The translations under genes and the position numbers were made by a program. DNA of 64,000 nt from Nitzschia sp. pyKryTriq1 (lineage: Eukaryota > Bacillariophyta > Bacillariophyceae > Bacillariales > Bacillariaceae). Of the stretch, positions 1 to 10,204 are shown piece by piece (position 1 is the first letter of the stretch; each line of letters starts with the position of its first letter). Under the pieces are notes generated by a model that saw nothing but the letters and a program-made list of their open reading frames with translations, was not told where the DNA came from and ran no database searches. Location of the stretch: positions 124,001-188,000 of the forward strand of contig OY101118.1 in assembly GCA_956465555.1 (NCBI GenBank), in the 5' to 3' direction.

Positions 1-593
1 GTGTGATGAATGATGATACATGTAGACTACGGGTACTAGACTACGAGTACTCTCTCTACCGGTAGAGTAGAGTAGACTATACGAAGTTCGGAAGATTCGT
101 CTTCTTCATGATGATCATTTTGATGATTCTTCGCGCTCTCTTCCAAAAACTTATTCGGGTCTAAAGGGTCGTCAAATAACTTCCACGTGGAGCGATCCAA
201 ACGCCTAAATTAAAAAATTCGGCCGCCCATCCGTTGATGGAGAAAGCCAATGATTTTTGGATGACCCGTCTCCTTGCACATTCGTGTCGTACATCAATAA
301 GTAAAAGTGTCGTAGGCATAATCAACAGAATGTCACGGTGTCGGACTTTCTTGTACGGATGAGGGTGAGAGGCTGCTCACATTTTCCTAGTTTTTGGCAC
401 GAATGCTTGCAAACAACTAATACGAGGACAACTCACTCCTGCCTTTCTCCCTCCGACATCCAAATCAATCGTATCAACAGCATTGGATTGGCATCGAAGT
501 AACGGCTTACTTATTTTTAAAAAACCTGCTGATCTCACAATTTACGAAAATCGCAAGTCGAAATAGCACCAGCCAAAAATAAAAATACTCATC
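1..593. other. Intergenic / 5' region
   Basis: No convincing gene is seen. The first 75 bases hold CTAC/TAGT-type simple sequence including TACCGGTA. The last 100 bases before the ATG at 594 are A-rich and probably contain the promoter and 5' leader of the next gene. Confidence 0.5.
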
Positions 594-2058
594 ATGATTT
601 CTTCCGTCAAAACTCTTCAACTCTCACTTCTCGTCTTGACCTTGTCGACGCTTTCGACCAGCATCGCGGCAGCAGACTATGCGAAGCAGCAGCAGCATGG
701 TGGTGTTGCCTCGATCCGTGGTGGACGTATTTTGCAAGAGATGGACGACGACTTGGAAGATACTACCACTACTACCATTGCGCCCATGTCGGCCGACGAC
801 GAGGATGAATCCGCCGCCTCCGAAATCGAAGAACCTTCGGTCGAAGGCGAAGAACCTTCCGTCGACGACTCGGAAGATGGCGAAATGTCGTCTCGATCAG
901 GAGTCATTGCCCCGACCAAACGCAAGTGCACTACTGGTAAGTTGTTCGCTCTTTCCTTGATTCCTTCCTTTGAATTACTTGCCTCTCCTCACTTTCTGCC
1001 TATAATGCTTCTTTTGGGGGGGGTCAGAACAATCCAAGGGCAGTGTCAACTTTGAATGCAAGGCTTCTACCGATGATGGTATTTCCGAAATCAAGGACAA
1101 GATCACATTCAAGGTCGGCGCCACCAAGGGAGACTTTTTGAAAATCAAGGTTGAATATGAAAATGAAATCGAAGACGTGGCCACGGAAATGGAAAGTGAA
1201 GTCGAGACTCAATACACTTTGGTCTACGATCGTATCATTGAATACCGCAAGGCCAGCAGCAGCAGTACTACTACTAGTGGCGGTGACGATCATTATGAAT
1301 GGGGTGTCGATCAAGTCGTTGCCGAGTGGAAAATGGACACTTGGGACAATCTTTCTGCCTTGGCGACGGATGGCAACTTGTTGACCTTTTCCGCCTCGGA
1401 CGGTGTAGCCACCTTTACCTTTACCATTGCCCAAAGCGACTCGATGGATCTGACTACCAACAAGATGAAGATTGACTTTTTGTTGGAAAACTATCCTTGG
1501 GATGCCTCGGGTGATACCTTTGTCGCGTTGATCAGCCACATTGAGACGGAACGCAAGACCAAAATCGACGGAGAAGATGGAAGCGATAGCGTCTCGGAAG
1601 TATCGATTGATTTCCAAGAAGCTGTCGATACCGCTGGATTCATCCCCTTTGGAGATTATACCTGGGAGACCACTGCTGAAGCGACTGTCTTTTCGACTAG
1701 CGGTGGTGCTATCGAGGATGTGGTGATCAATGGAACTACGGACACAACCGGCGAAGTCATTGCTGTCGAGCGCATGGCAGATGGGGACAACACGACTAAT
1801 ACCACCGGTACTGTTCTCAAGACAAGCGGCGATATCACAACGATCGTCTCGGTGATTGCCTCGTCGGCTCCTGCCAATCCTGATTTGGACTATACCGAGA
1901 TTGCCTTTTCGTTTGTCGGTGCCGCTCAAGGAGCCGATCGTATTTACTGGGATCCCGAAGCTGGAGTCGGATACGGGTCGTCGGCCGCTCGTGTGGCCGG
2001 ATTCGCAGCAGCAAGTATGGTGGTGGTCGCATCGTCGTTCTTGGCCCTCGTTTGGTAA
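594..2058 (+). CDS. Secreted, acidic, probably surface-anchored protein (one intron)
   Basis: Exon 1 is 594-936 and exon 2 is 1028-2058, giving about 457 aa. The intron (937-1027) has a GTAAGT donor and a TCAG acceptor, and splicing joins the frames through a GAA codon. I do not recognise a named family. Residues 1-26 form a signal peptide (hydrophobic LSLLVLTLSTLSTSIAAA). A strongly acidic region (Asp/Glu/Ser, about residues 48-100) follows. The main part is a Thr/Val/Phe-rich, beta-strand-like domain with few Cys. The extreme C-terminus is hydrophobic (AAASMVVVASSFLALVW) after small residues, as in GPI-anchored or C-terminally membrane-held proteins. Inference: a cell-surface or cell-wall associated protein. 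The alternative is simple secretion with a C-terminal transmembrane anchor. The intron call is strong because the unspliced frame stops soon after the donor. Confidence 0.8.
937..1027 (+). other. Intron of the secreted acidic protein gene
   Basis: A 91-bp GT-AG intron. The donor is G|GTAAGT and the acceptor follows a T/G-rich tract ending TCAG. It is phase 1, and removing it fuses the signal-peptide frame to the downstream 343-codon frame. Confidence 0.8.
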
Positions 2059-3263
2059 ATGAATGAATGAATGAATGAACGAACGAACGGTACATGGTGG
2101 AATTTATTCATCCATTCCGCCATGATGATTCTTTGAACAAGAGCAGGCTGTGGCTTTATTGGCAATCACAGACAGCCTTGCTGCTGATGATCTCGTTCGC
2201 TCGTTCCATCCCATCCCACTCCCTCCAAGCCACTGTGTATACATATATATTTGTGGTGTGGGCGTGGACAGGAACCCCTTTCTTTTCGATTCGATATAGA
2301 GTATAGACGCTATTATTTGTATATAAACGTATAACCCTCCTTCTGGTGTCGCCACGAACAAAAGAACATGCGTACTGTAGTACTCATCGTCATCGCATAT
2401 TCATCAAATTAGTATATGAATATGAATGCCCACCAGAATAAATCTACTAGTAGTACTGTAGAAAGCGTAATAGGCAAGGCATTTTGCTCGACTTGCCTTG
2501 GCGTTGTACAAAGACGACTTTGAGAAGATTTGCTGCTGCGCTGCAGTACCGGTAGCTGCTGCGGTCTTGTTGATACTGTAATGGATTGTGCAGTCGTTAG
2601 GATGTCTAATAATATGTGTTTTCCGGTTTCCGACCGGTACTACTTGTACTCGTAGCTCGAGTAGTACATAGTAGTGATGACGTTTTTGATTTTGATATTG
2701 GAAGAACAAGCTGCTCTGCTTCTTCGGCTCTTCTCTCATATTGGGGATCCAATCAGTAATAGTGGCCACCAATGCTCCACGTCAACAACAACTTTTAGAA
2801 CGAAACCTCGGGCGGGCCATCGCGCCAAAATTCCGATGTGGCACAGATGATGAGGTTTCCAACAATTGCATGTCGAATCTGAATACCGCACCGCACCCAA
2901 TAAATGAAGATGTCGATGACATCATGGACAGATAAATAAAAACGACGGCGTCATCGTTCTTTTCATCATAGTAACATCTTTCATCATCACTTCTCGGGAC
3001 TGTCGTTATATATTTTCAAGAGACGCAAAGGCCCGGCGAAACTTGAAGTGGAATTTTAATATTGCCTTGGTCTTTAAGTAACTTCCCCAGTGAAGTGCAA
3101 GAATCATTCTTCTTCACTAGTCCGCGAGCAACAAAAGTATGCCGGGTATTACGTTCTGCACTTTGATTTCAGAGTACGTAACAGCATACAGTACAGTATG
3201 TCACAAGAAAAGGAATAAGAAGTTTTGTCGATACAAAATTCGAAATTCGGGTACCTGCATACC
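2059..3263. other. Intergenic region
   Basis: Only short overlapping open frames without coding-like composition are visible. It contains an ATGAATGA microsatellite just after the stop codon (about 2058-2090) and short TACTAG/GTAC-rich stretches. Promoter and 3' sequences of the flanking genes probably lie here. Confidence 0.5.
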
Positions 3264-4052
3264 ATGATGGACTATACTAGATGTGATCGACAGCAGTCTA
3301 CTACTAGTACTACTATGCCGTCGACCGATTATGATGATCCTGCTCTCGACGAGATCAGCAGCAGGCCCCCGGAGAGGGATGCCAGCGAAGAAATTGGGCT
3401 TGTTGTGGAGGACGAGACGTCTGGCCTCATTATGGAGACGTCTGGCGTCGATGCTGCTTTAGAAGGCTCGAGTTCCCTTCAATCCTCCCGGTCTTCTTCA
3501 AATGCAGGTTTCGGCGGCCCAGACGAGATCAACGTAAACACGCTTCACCAGCAGCAGGAGCAACCTATATTGACTACTACTACTGACGAAGAAGACACCA
3601 CGAAGGATCATCATGTTTCTCCACCCGCCTCTCCCACTCGTCAACTCGTTCATCATGAGCTGCCAGAGGAACACAACACATCCCAGACTTTGCCCTTCCG
3701 CCCACACACAGATGGAATTCGACTATGGGAACAACAAATCCAGCAGCAGCAGCAACGGCAGCAAGACCAAGCAAGAAACGCCATAGCATTCGCTTTCTCC
3801 TGTGGTGGTGGATCCTTGACCTTGACATCATCCTGTTCCTCTTCATCTTCAATGACTTCTTCTCGGTCCTCCTGCTCGTTATCTTCCTATTTCTCTAGTA
3901 CCGCCTGTTCTTCGGGCCTTGCTCGGGGAGACTTGAGTGGTGGTGGTACAATGATCCCACGCTCAGTGTCATCGGCGGAACTGACAATCGACATTATTGA
4001 ACATATTTTGGAAATGTTGGAGGAGAATAATCAGGATGATGAACAAGAATAG
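3264..4052 (+). CDS. Ser/Gln-rich hypothetical protein
   Basis: 262 aa from the first in-frame ATG (3264); the frame itself opens at a TTG 39 bases upstream. No family is recognised. The N-terminal half is acidic and Ser-rich, the middle is Gln-rich, and residues about 190-230 are an almost pure Ser tract. The C-terminus ends in a short amphipathic, acidic helix-like stretch (TIDIIEHILEMLEENN). There is no signal peptide and no membrane segment. It converges with the large minus-strand ubiquitin-like gene about 150 bp away. It could be an intrinsically disordered nuclear or cytosolic protein. Codon use is even and the frame is uninterrupted, so I think it is a real gene, but the function is unknown. 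Confidence 0.6.
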   Translation: MMDYTRCDRQQSTTSTTMPSTDYDDPALDEISSRPPERDASEEIGLVVEDETSGLIMETSGVDAALEGSSSLQSSRSSSNAGFGGPDEINVNTLHQQQEQPILTTTTDEEDTTKDHHVSPPASPTRQLVHHELPEEHNTSQTLPFRPHTDGIRLWEQQIQQQQQRQQDQARNAIAFAFSCGGGSLTLTSSCSSSSSMTSSRSSCSLSSYFSSTACSSGLARGDLSGGGTMIPRSVSSAELTIDIIEHILEMLEENNQDDEQE

Positions 4053-4202
4053 ATCAACCACTAATAACATGATCTCCCTCACTTGAACAAGCGTTCGGTG
4101 AAATCGATGGAAACGTCCCTAGCAGAGAAGCCCACTCGTAGTATCGTACTGTTATAGACGTTTTACTAAAGCAAACATAGAACATTACTTTACATGATGA
4201 AA

Positions 4203-7200
4203 TTAGGTTTTATCGGATTTCCGTTTTGGGGTCGTCATCTTAAACTTCTCTCTTTCTTCGGCAGAAATCCCTCGAATGAAATTCTCACCTTCATCAACGT
4301 TGTGGTCGATTTCATAGTAGGTTGTAATGATTTCACCAAATCGTTCGCGCTCCTCCTTCCAGTTTTCGGGGAGATACGATTTCTTCTTGGGGTTGGCAGC
4401 AGTCTTTCTGGGACTTCCTGGAGGTGCTTTCACGACCACCGTATCGCCGTGCTTGATGCCCGAATCGGTGAGAGTTTTCTTATCCTCGAGAAGCTTGTCG
4501 TTGAACTTGATGGTTTGATCTACGGCTGGCCAGCCATGGGAATCTTCTATCTTTGACTTGATGTCATTGGTGGTATTCCATGGGTCGACATCGAGAGTGA
4601 TCTTTTGGCCATTGGGAAGCTTGGCATAGATCAAAAATGGCCCGACGTCCAATGTATCATCATGCTTGATACCATAGTCCCGAAGTGTCCTGGTGTCCTC
4701 ATCTAGAGGTGTGCTTCCGTGCCTTAGTCGTTGTTCGTCTCTTGGAAGGCCGTGAATATTTTCAAGCGTCAGCTTGATAGAATCGATTGTATCACTGGGC
4801 TCGACATCAAGAGTGAACTTCTTGTTGTTTTTGGCGTCTCGGACATGGATGCGCATTGGCTCCAAGGACATCGTACCACCATGCTTGACACCGAGATCGT
4901 CCAAGGTTTGGCTATCGTCGTCTAGCGGCTTGCCATCATATTGTAGCCGCTGGTCCTCGATCGGGATATTCTCCTTGTCGGCCACCTTCTTCTTGATGTC
5001 CTTCACGGTATCGCTTGGCTTGACGATCAAAGGTACCGACTTTCCATCGGGAGTCTTGACGGTAATCTCCATCGGCCCGAGGACCAACGTATCTTGATGC
5101 TTGATTCCGTACTGCTTGAGGGTCTTTCCGTCGTCCTTGAGTAGCTTATTCTGGAAGGTCGGCCGCTGTTGCTGGACTGGAATGCCTTGCTTCTTGGAGA
5201 CTTGACGCTTGACGCTCTCCAATGTATCATTCGGCGTCACATCGTACGTCTTGGTGTTTCCGTCCCAGTCCTCGACTAGAATCGTCATACCCTCCATGGG
5301 AATAGTATCACCATGCTTGACACCGAGATCGTCCAAGGTTTGGCGATCGTCGTCTAGCGGCTTGCCATTATATTGTAGCCGCTGGTCCTCGATCGGGATA
5401 TTCTCCTTGTCGGCCACCTTCTTCTTGATATCCTTCACGGTATCGCCTGGCTTGACGATCAAAGGTACCGACTTTCCATCGGGAGTCTTGACGGTAATCT
5501 CCATCGGCCCGAGGACCAATGTATCTTGATGCCTGATTCCGTACTGCTTGAGGGTCTTTCCGTCGTCCTTGAGTAGCTTATTCTGGAAGGTCGGCCGCTG
5601 TTGCTGGACTGGAATGCCTTGCTTCTTGGAGACTCGACGCTTGACGATCTCCAATGTATCATTCGGCGTCACATCGTACGTCTTGGTGTTTCCGTCCCAG
5701 TCCTCGACTAGAATCGTCATACCCTCCATGGGAATAGTATCACCATGCTTGACACCGAGATCATCGAGCGTTTGGCGATCGTCGTCCAGCGGCTTGCCAT
5801 CATATTGTAGCCGCTGGTCCTCGATCGGGATTTTCTCCTTGTCGGCTACTTTCCTCTTGATATCCTTCACGGTATCGCTTGGCTTGACGATCAAAGGTAC
5901 CGAATTTCCTTCCGGAGTCTTGACGGTAATCTCCATCGGCGCAAGGACCAACGTATCTTGATGCCTGATTCCGTACTGCTTGAGGGTCTTTCCGTCGTCC
6001 TTGAGTGGCTTATTCTGGAAGGTCGGCCGCTGTTGCTGGACTGGAATGCCTTGCTTCTTGGAGACTTGACGCTTGACGCTCTCCAATGTATCATTCGGCG
6101 TCACATCGTACGTCTTGGTGTTTCCGTCCCAGTCCTCGACTAGAATCGTCATACCCTCCATGGGAATAGTATCACCATGCTTGACACCGAGATCGTCCAA
6201 GGTTTGGCGATCGTCGTCTAGCGGCTTGCCATCATATTGTAGTCGCTGGTCCTCGATCGGGATATTCTCCTTGTCGGCCACCTTCTTCTTGATATCCTTC
6301 ACGGTATCGCTTGGCTTGACGATCAAAGGTACCGACTTTCCCTCCGGAGTCCTGACGGTAATCTCCATAGGAAGTAGTTCCAAAGTATCCATGTGCTTGA
6401 TGCCGTATTGTTTCAAAGTCTTGTTGTCTTCTTTGAGGGGTCGATTGTTGAAACGGACTCGTTGTTGTTCGACTGGAATTCCTTGTCGTTTCGCGACTTG
6501 GAGCTTGACGCTTTGAAGTGTGTCGGTCGGTGTCACGTCATAGGTTGCCGTCGGGGTCTTGCCGTCCAAGTCCTTGACGAGGATTTGCATCCCTTCCATG
6601 TTGACAGTGTCTCCGTGATTGATACCTACATCTTCCAGAGTTTTTCGATCGTCGTCCAACGGTTTTCCGTTGAATTGAAGACGTTGATCCTCAATCGGGA
6701 TATTCTCCTTGTCGGCGACTTTTTTCTTGATATCCTTGACAGTATCCGTAGGCTTGACGATAAGCGATATTGGTTTTCCTTCCGGAGTCTTTACTGTAAT
6801 ATGCATTGGAAGAAGCTCCAATGTGTCCAAGTGCTTGATGCCATAGTTTTTCAAAGTCTTGTGGTCTTCTTTGAGGGGTCGATTGTTGAAACCGACTCTT
6901 TGTTGTTCGACTGGAATCCCTTGTCGTTTCGCGACCTGGACCTTGACGCTCTCCAAAGTATCTGATGGAGTTACATTGTATGTGGCTGTATTTCGGTTCC
7001 AGTCCTTGACATTGATCTGCATTCCTTCCATAATTACCGTGTCACCATGCTTGATTCCCACATCGTCCAAAGTCTTGCGATCATCATCATCATCATCATT
7101 GTCGAGAGGCTTTCCATTGAATTGGAGTCGTTGATCATCCACTGGTATATTTTCTTTCTTGGCTACCATTTTCTTAATGTCTTTGATCTTGTCAGTTGGC

Positions 7201-8990
7201 TTGACAATGAGGGGAATCAACTTGCCCTCTGGCGTCTTGACGGAAATTTCCATGATCAAGTCGAGCGTATCTTGATCCTGGATATTGTACTGCTCCAATG
7301 TCTTTCGGGGATCTTCCAGAGGCTTCGTCCGATATGTCAGACGTTGTTGATGAATTGGAATCTTTTCCTGTTTGAGGATTTGCTGTTGGATTTGATCGAT
7401 CGTATCTGTCGGTTCCACCTCCAAGGTCAAAAGTAGCGATCCATCCCAATGCTTGATATGAATGTGCATTTGGGGACTTGCCAGATCCAGGACATCCTTG
7501 TCTTTGACGCCTGACTCGTCCAGAGTCTTGTTGTTGTCTGCCATGGGTTTGCCGCGAAAGGTCAAATCTTGCTTCTTGGGAGGAATGCCGAGTTTCTTTT
7601 CAATTTGTTTCTTGACTTGGAGCGTCGTATCCGTTGGTTCTACTTGAAAGGGTATCGTATTCCCCTCGGGTGTCTTGACCAAGATAGTCATTGGCTCGAT
7701 TACCAATATCGACTTGTGTTGGATCTTGTAGTCTCGCAATGTCTTGGAGTCGTTGGTCAAGGGTTTGCCTTGGAAGGAAATTCGTTGTAGTTCCATTCGC
7801 GGAATCTTTTTCTTCAACCGTTCGATTTGGTCCTTGGTATCACTCAGCGTCTGGGTCGGCACCACATGAATTGTAAACTTCATTCCGTTGTAATGATGAA
7901 CATGAATCTCCATGGGGGCCATTTTAAGCGTATCTCCGTCTTGAATGTTGTAATCCTGGAGCGTTCTTTGGAGTGGCTGATCCAAATCGACTCCTCGAAA
8001 CTGTAACCGTTGTTCCTTTTTGGGTGTCCCCTCCTGCTGTTTGACCCGTTCTTGGATGCTATCTATTGTATCCTTTGGTGTTACCTCCAAAGTCAATCTC
8101 GTTTTTCCATCCGGTGTTTCGACATGGATTTCCATAATTTTGGGAGGAGGAGGAGGTGGTGGTGGTGGTGGTGGAGGTGGTTCCGTTTTCAAGGCGCGTG
8201 GTTTGATTCCAGGTCCCTTGTCGTCCTCGTCCTCGTCGCCTCCGCCGGCTTTATACAGGAGCTTCCAGGTCCCTCCGACATCTAATTTCTCAATTTTGGC
8301 TCGTTCTCCTACATTGACGAATCCACTTTGATGAGGCGCAATTTGAGATACATCTCGTTTGACCAATGGATAGGTCCAAATACCCCGTGGTGTAAAGTAG
8401 GAGGGCGGTTTTGTTTTCGGACTAAAGAACCACATGTCATCGGGATTGGTCGTTGTTGGATCGGTGGTGGTGGTGGTTGGTAGTATCTCGTTGACACCTG
8501 GTTTGTAACCCCACAATCCATATATATCTCGCAATTGCAGAACATCTTTCGGGACGGAAGGATACGCCCAGAGTTGACACGGTGACACTTCGGCATTGAT
8601 ATTGTCTTGCCAAACCCCTTGAATCTTTCCTGCCACATTGGCAATCGGAGCTCCCTCGGTTTCTCCCTTTTTCGGCTTGTTTCGTTCATAGACGTAGACC
8701 ACCATTCGTTCCTGTTCGTCGCGAACTACAAATTCACGTTCACGTTCATTAGTAGTAGTAGTACTACTACTAGTATTGTCTGGAGGAATCATCATCTTGG
8801 CAGTCCTTTTCTTTCTACTGCTCGGAGTCTTGTTGCCGGAGCTGCCGCCGCCCAGCGGGCTTTTCATTCCACCACCACCACCACCTGGTGATGATGATGA
8901 TGAGGATGATGTTGGAATCTTGGCCGCCTTTTTCTTCTTCTTGCTATTCGGAGTCGCAAATGGACTTTCAAAGCCAGAAGAATCGGTCAT
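4203..8990 (-). CDS. Giant tandem ubiquitin-like-domain protein (17 Ubl repeats)
   Basis: 1595 aa from the ATG at 8990. The frame is open 64 codons further upstream, but that part is TTTC microsatellite and looks like leader. Order: a basic, Ser/Gly-rich N-terminus; a region with spaced tryptophans (WAYP, LWGY, WTYP, GTWKLLY; about residues 95-250); a polyproline tract; then 17 consecutive ubiquitin-like folds of about 72 aa from residue 286 to about 1519; and a basic C-terminal tail. Each unit has the ubiquitin pattern (M.I.VKTP.GK...L.V.P.DT...IK..V..KE.IP...QRL.F.GKPL.DD.TL.D..I..GDT). Units end in MEG, LGP, LAP or similar instead of the Gly-Gly that deubiquitinases cut, so this is probably a permanent fused chain and not a polyubiquitin precursor. 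Two alternating unit types (KTPEGK type and DWDGN type) form a two-domain repeat. Role unknown; scaffold or ubiquitin-chain mimic are guesses. Confidence 0.9.
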   Translation of the reverse strand: MTDSSGFESPFATPNSKKKKKAAKIPTSSSSSSSPGGGGGGMKSPLGGGSSGNKTPSSRKKRTAKMMIPPDNTSSSTTTTNEREREFVVRDEQERMVVYVYERNKPKKGETEGAPIANVAGKIQGVWQDNINAEVSPCQLWAYPSVPKDVLQLRDIYGLWGYKPGVNEILPTTTTTDPTTTNPDDMWFFSPKTKPPSYFTPRGIWTYPLVKRDVSQIAPHQSGFVNVGERAKIEKLDVGGTWKLLYKAGGGDEDEDDKGPGIKPRALKTEPPPPPPPPPPPPPKIMEIHVETPDGKTRLTLEVTPKDTIDSIQERVKQQEGTPKKEQRLQFRGVDLDQPLQRTLQDYNIQDGDTLKMAPMEIHVHHYNGMKFTIHVVPTQTLSDTKDQIERLKKKIPRMELQRISFQGKPLTNDSKTLRDYKIQHKSILVIEPMTILVKTPEGNTIPFQVEPTDTTLQVKKQIEKKLGIPPKKQDLTFRGKPMADNNKTLDESGVKDKDVLDLASPQMHIHIKHWDGSLLLTLEVEPTDTIDQIQQQILKQEKIPIHQQRLTYRTKPLEDPRKTLEQYNIQDQDTLDLIMEISVKTPEGKLIPLIVKPTDKIKDIKKMVAKKENIPVDDQRLQFNGKPLDNDDDDDDRKTLDDVGIKHGDTVIMEGMQINVKDWNRNTATYNVTPSDTLESVKVQVAKRQGIPVEQQRVGFNNRPLKEDHKTLKNYGIKHLDTLELLPMHITVKTPEGKPISLIVKPTDTVKDIKKKVADKENIPIEDQRLQFNGKPLDDDRKTLEDVGINHGDTVNMEGMQILVKDLDGKTPTATYDVTPTDTLQSVKLQVAKRQGIPVEQQRVRFNNRPLKEDNKTLKQYGIKHMDTLELLPMEITVRTPEGKSVPLIVKPSDTVKDIKKKVADKENIPIEDQRLQYDGKPLDDDRQTLDDLGVKHGDTIPMEGMTILVEDWDGNTKTYDVTPNDTLESVKRQVSKKQGIPVQQQRPTFQNKPLKDDGKTLKQYGIRHQDTLVLAPMEITVKTPEGNSVPLIVKPSDTVKDIKRKVADKEKIPIEDQRLQYDGKPLDDDRQTLDDLGVKHGDTIPMEGMTILVEDWDGNTKTYDVTPNDTLEIVKRRVSKKQGIPVQQQRPTFQNKLLKDDGKTLKQYGIRHQDTLVLGPMEITVKTPDGKSVPLIVKPGDTVKDIKKKVADKENIPIEDQRLQYNGKPLDDDRQTLDDLGVKHGDTIPMEGMTILVEDWDGNTKTYDVTPNDTLESVKRQVSKKQGIPVQQQRPTFQNKLLKDDGKTLKQYGIKHQDTLVLGPMEITVKTPDGKSVPLIVKPSDTVKDIKKKVADKENIPIEDQRLQYDGKPLDDDSQTLDDLGVKHGGTMSLEPMRIHVRDAKNNKKFTLDVEPSDTIDSIKLTLENIHGLPRDEQRLRHGSTPLDEDTRTLRDYGIKHDDTLDVGPFLIYAKLPNGQKITLDVDPWNTTNDIKSKIEDSHGWPAVDQTIKFNDKLLEDKKTLTDSGIKHGDTVVVKAPPGSPRKTAANPKKKSYLPENWKEERERFGEIITTYYEIDHNVDEGENFIRGISAEEREKFKMTTPKRKSDKT
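4857..6368 (-). repeat. 432-bp tandem repeat encoding paired Ubl domains
   Basis: Methionine codons that open the KTPEGK-type units lie at 5072, 5504, 5936 and 6368, exactly 432 bp apart. The DNA between them is nearly identical. Ubl units 9 to 15 are therefore recent copies of one two-domain module, while units 1-8 and 16-17 are older and more diverged. Exact limits are approximate. Confidence 0.9.
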
Positions 8991-9131
8991 GATTGATTTT
9001 GATTTTGTAATATCAAGAAAGAAAGATGTTGTAGGAATAATAATGAACGTACAGGTACTGCTACTAGTAGGAGTAGTAGTAGTATTCGGGGGGGAAGAGG
9101 AGCAGCTCCTACACTGCTGCTGGTAGTAAGG

Positions 9132-9163
<32 letters not shown>

Positions 9164-10204
9164 GACAACAAACAACCAGCACAACAACCGACGGACCAAC
9201 AAAACAAAACTAGTACCGGTAGCAGTAATAGTAGTAATGAGGTTGTATAATACCGCCGCGGAGACGGATGATGAATGGATGAATGGATGGATTGCTTCTT
9301 CTATGCACGATTTGCAGCAAAAGCAGAGAGGTCAGAAGAAAAGAAAAAAGGAGATGAAAGATGATGATGATGATGATGATGCGGGGTTCAGTACCGACCG
9401 TAGGTACTGTGCCGTATTGATTGGCGCGGTCGGTCATCCTAATACTGTACCGGCACGCATGCCACGCGCATTCACTAATTTCCCGCCGAAAAGACTTGAC
9501 AAAAACCAAAAAATTGAGGATCGAATAATGACTGCAAAGACGACGACGACAAGAGTCAAGCCGAGCGTAGCCCGAGCCTTGCTCATTTCCAAGCCCAACC
9601 AAAGTAAAACGTACGCAGTGCTGACCGAAAGTCATCAGGCCGGCCAGCCGGCCGTCTTCGCTTGCTGCTCATCCATCATCCATCCATGCATTGGGCCCAA
9701 TTGTTGTTGTTCTCGAGAGAAGATTTTCGCTTCGCTCGCTCGTCAAGAAGCGAACCTCCGTTCCGGCCCAAGATACAGTACCTTAACAATGATGTTGTTG
9801 TGTCCTAGGAGAAAAAGAAGTCATTGAAGAATAACCAAGTTCAAGAATATACCAAAGCCCTCGGAACACGGAGAAAGGTATGGCTCCGAACTTGAGAAAT
9901 AATGGGATGACAAAAGCCAAACTATCGTGCGTGGTGTTCGCATCGCATCGGATCATCATCATCATCTATCGTTGAATCATCATTATTTTATCATCGTCAT
10001 CGCGCCCTTTCAGTTTGCAAAAGACCATCACGTTCTTTCTTCGTGCGTGGGGTGATGGGTGTGTGTTCTTCTTTCGTTTGTTCGATCTTCGGATGAATGA
10101 ATGAATGAATAATGAGGATATGACTTCCGAAGAGCGACACCACACTTACTTGTTGTTGTTTCATAAAATCGAGATCCAACACAATAAACCTATCATCACT
10201 CATC
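8991..10204. other. Divergent intergenic region
   Basis: Lies between the minus-strand Ubl gene and the plus-strand globin-like gene, so it should hold both promoters. Several open frames of 60-220 codons cross it, but they are built from microsatellite codons and lack family motifs. A GATGAATGAATG repeat and CATC repeats occur near 9270-9300 and 9950-9990. Confidence 0.5.
9133..9163. repeat. TTTC microsatellite
   Basis: About eight copies of CTTT immediately upstream (minus-strand sense) of the Ubl gene start. It reads as Lys/Glu/Arg codons in the open frame upstream of the chosen ATG, which is why I treat that part as leader. Confidence 0.85.

Noticed and set aside
5209-6516. Plus-strand open frames of 106-190 codons opposite the Ubl repeats
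   Set aside because: They recur with the 432-bp repeat, have no family motif, and exist because the minus-strand codon pattern leaves the complementary frame open.
4203-8990. Polyubiquitin precursor
   Set aside because: Units are not identical and lack the terminal Gly-Gly needed for processing, so the gene is better called a fused Ubl array.
9162-9827. 221-codon plus-strand frame between the Ubl and globin-like genes
   Set aside because: Built from CATC/GATG microsatellite and promoter-like sequence, with no coherent domain; it overlaps the likely leaders of both flanking genes.
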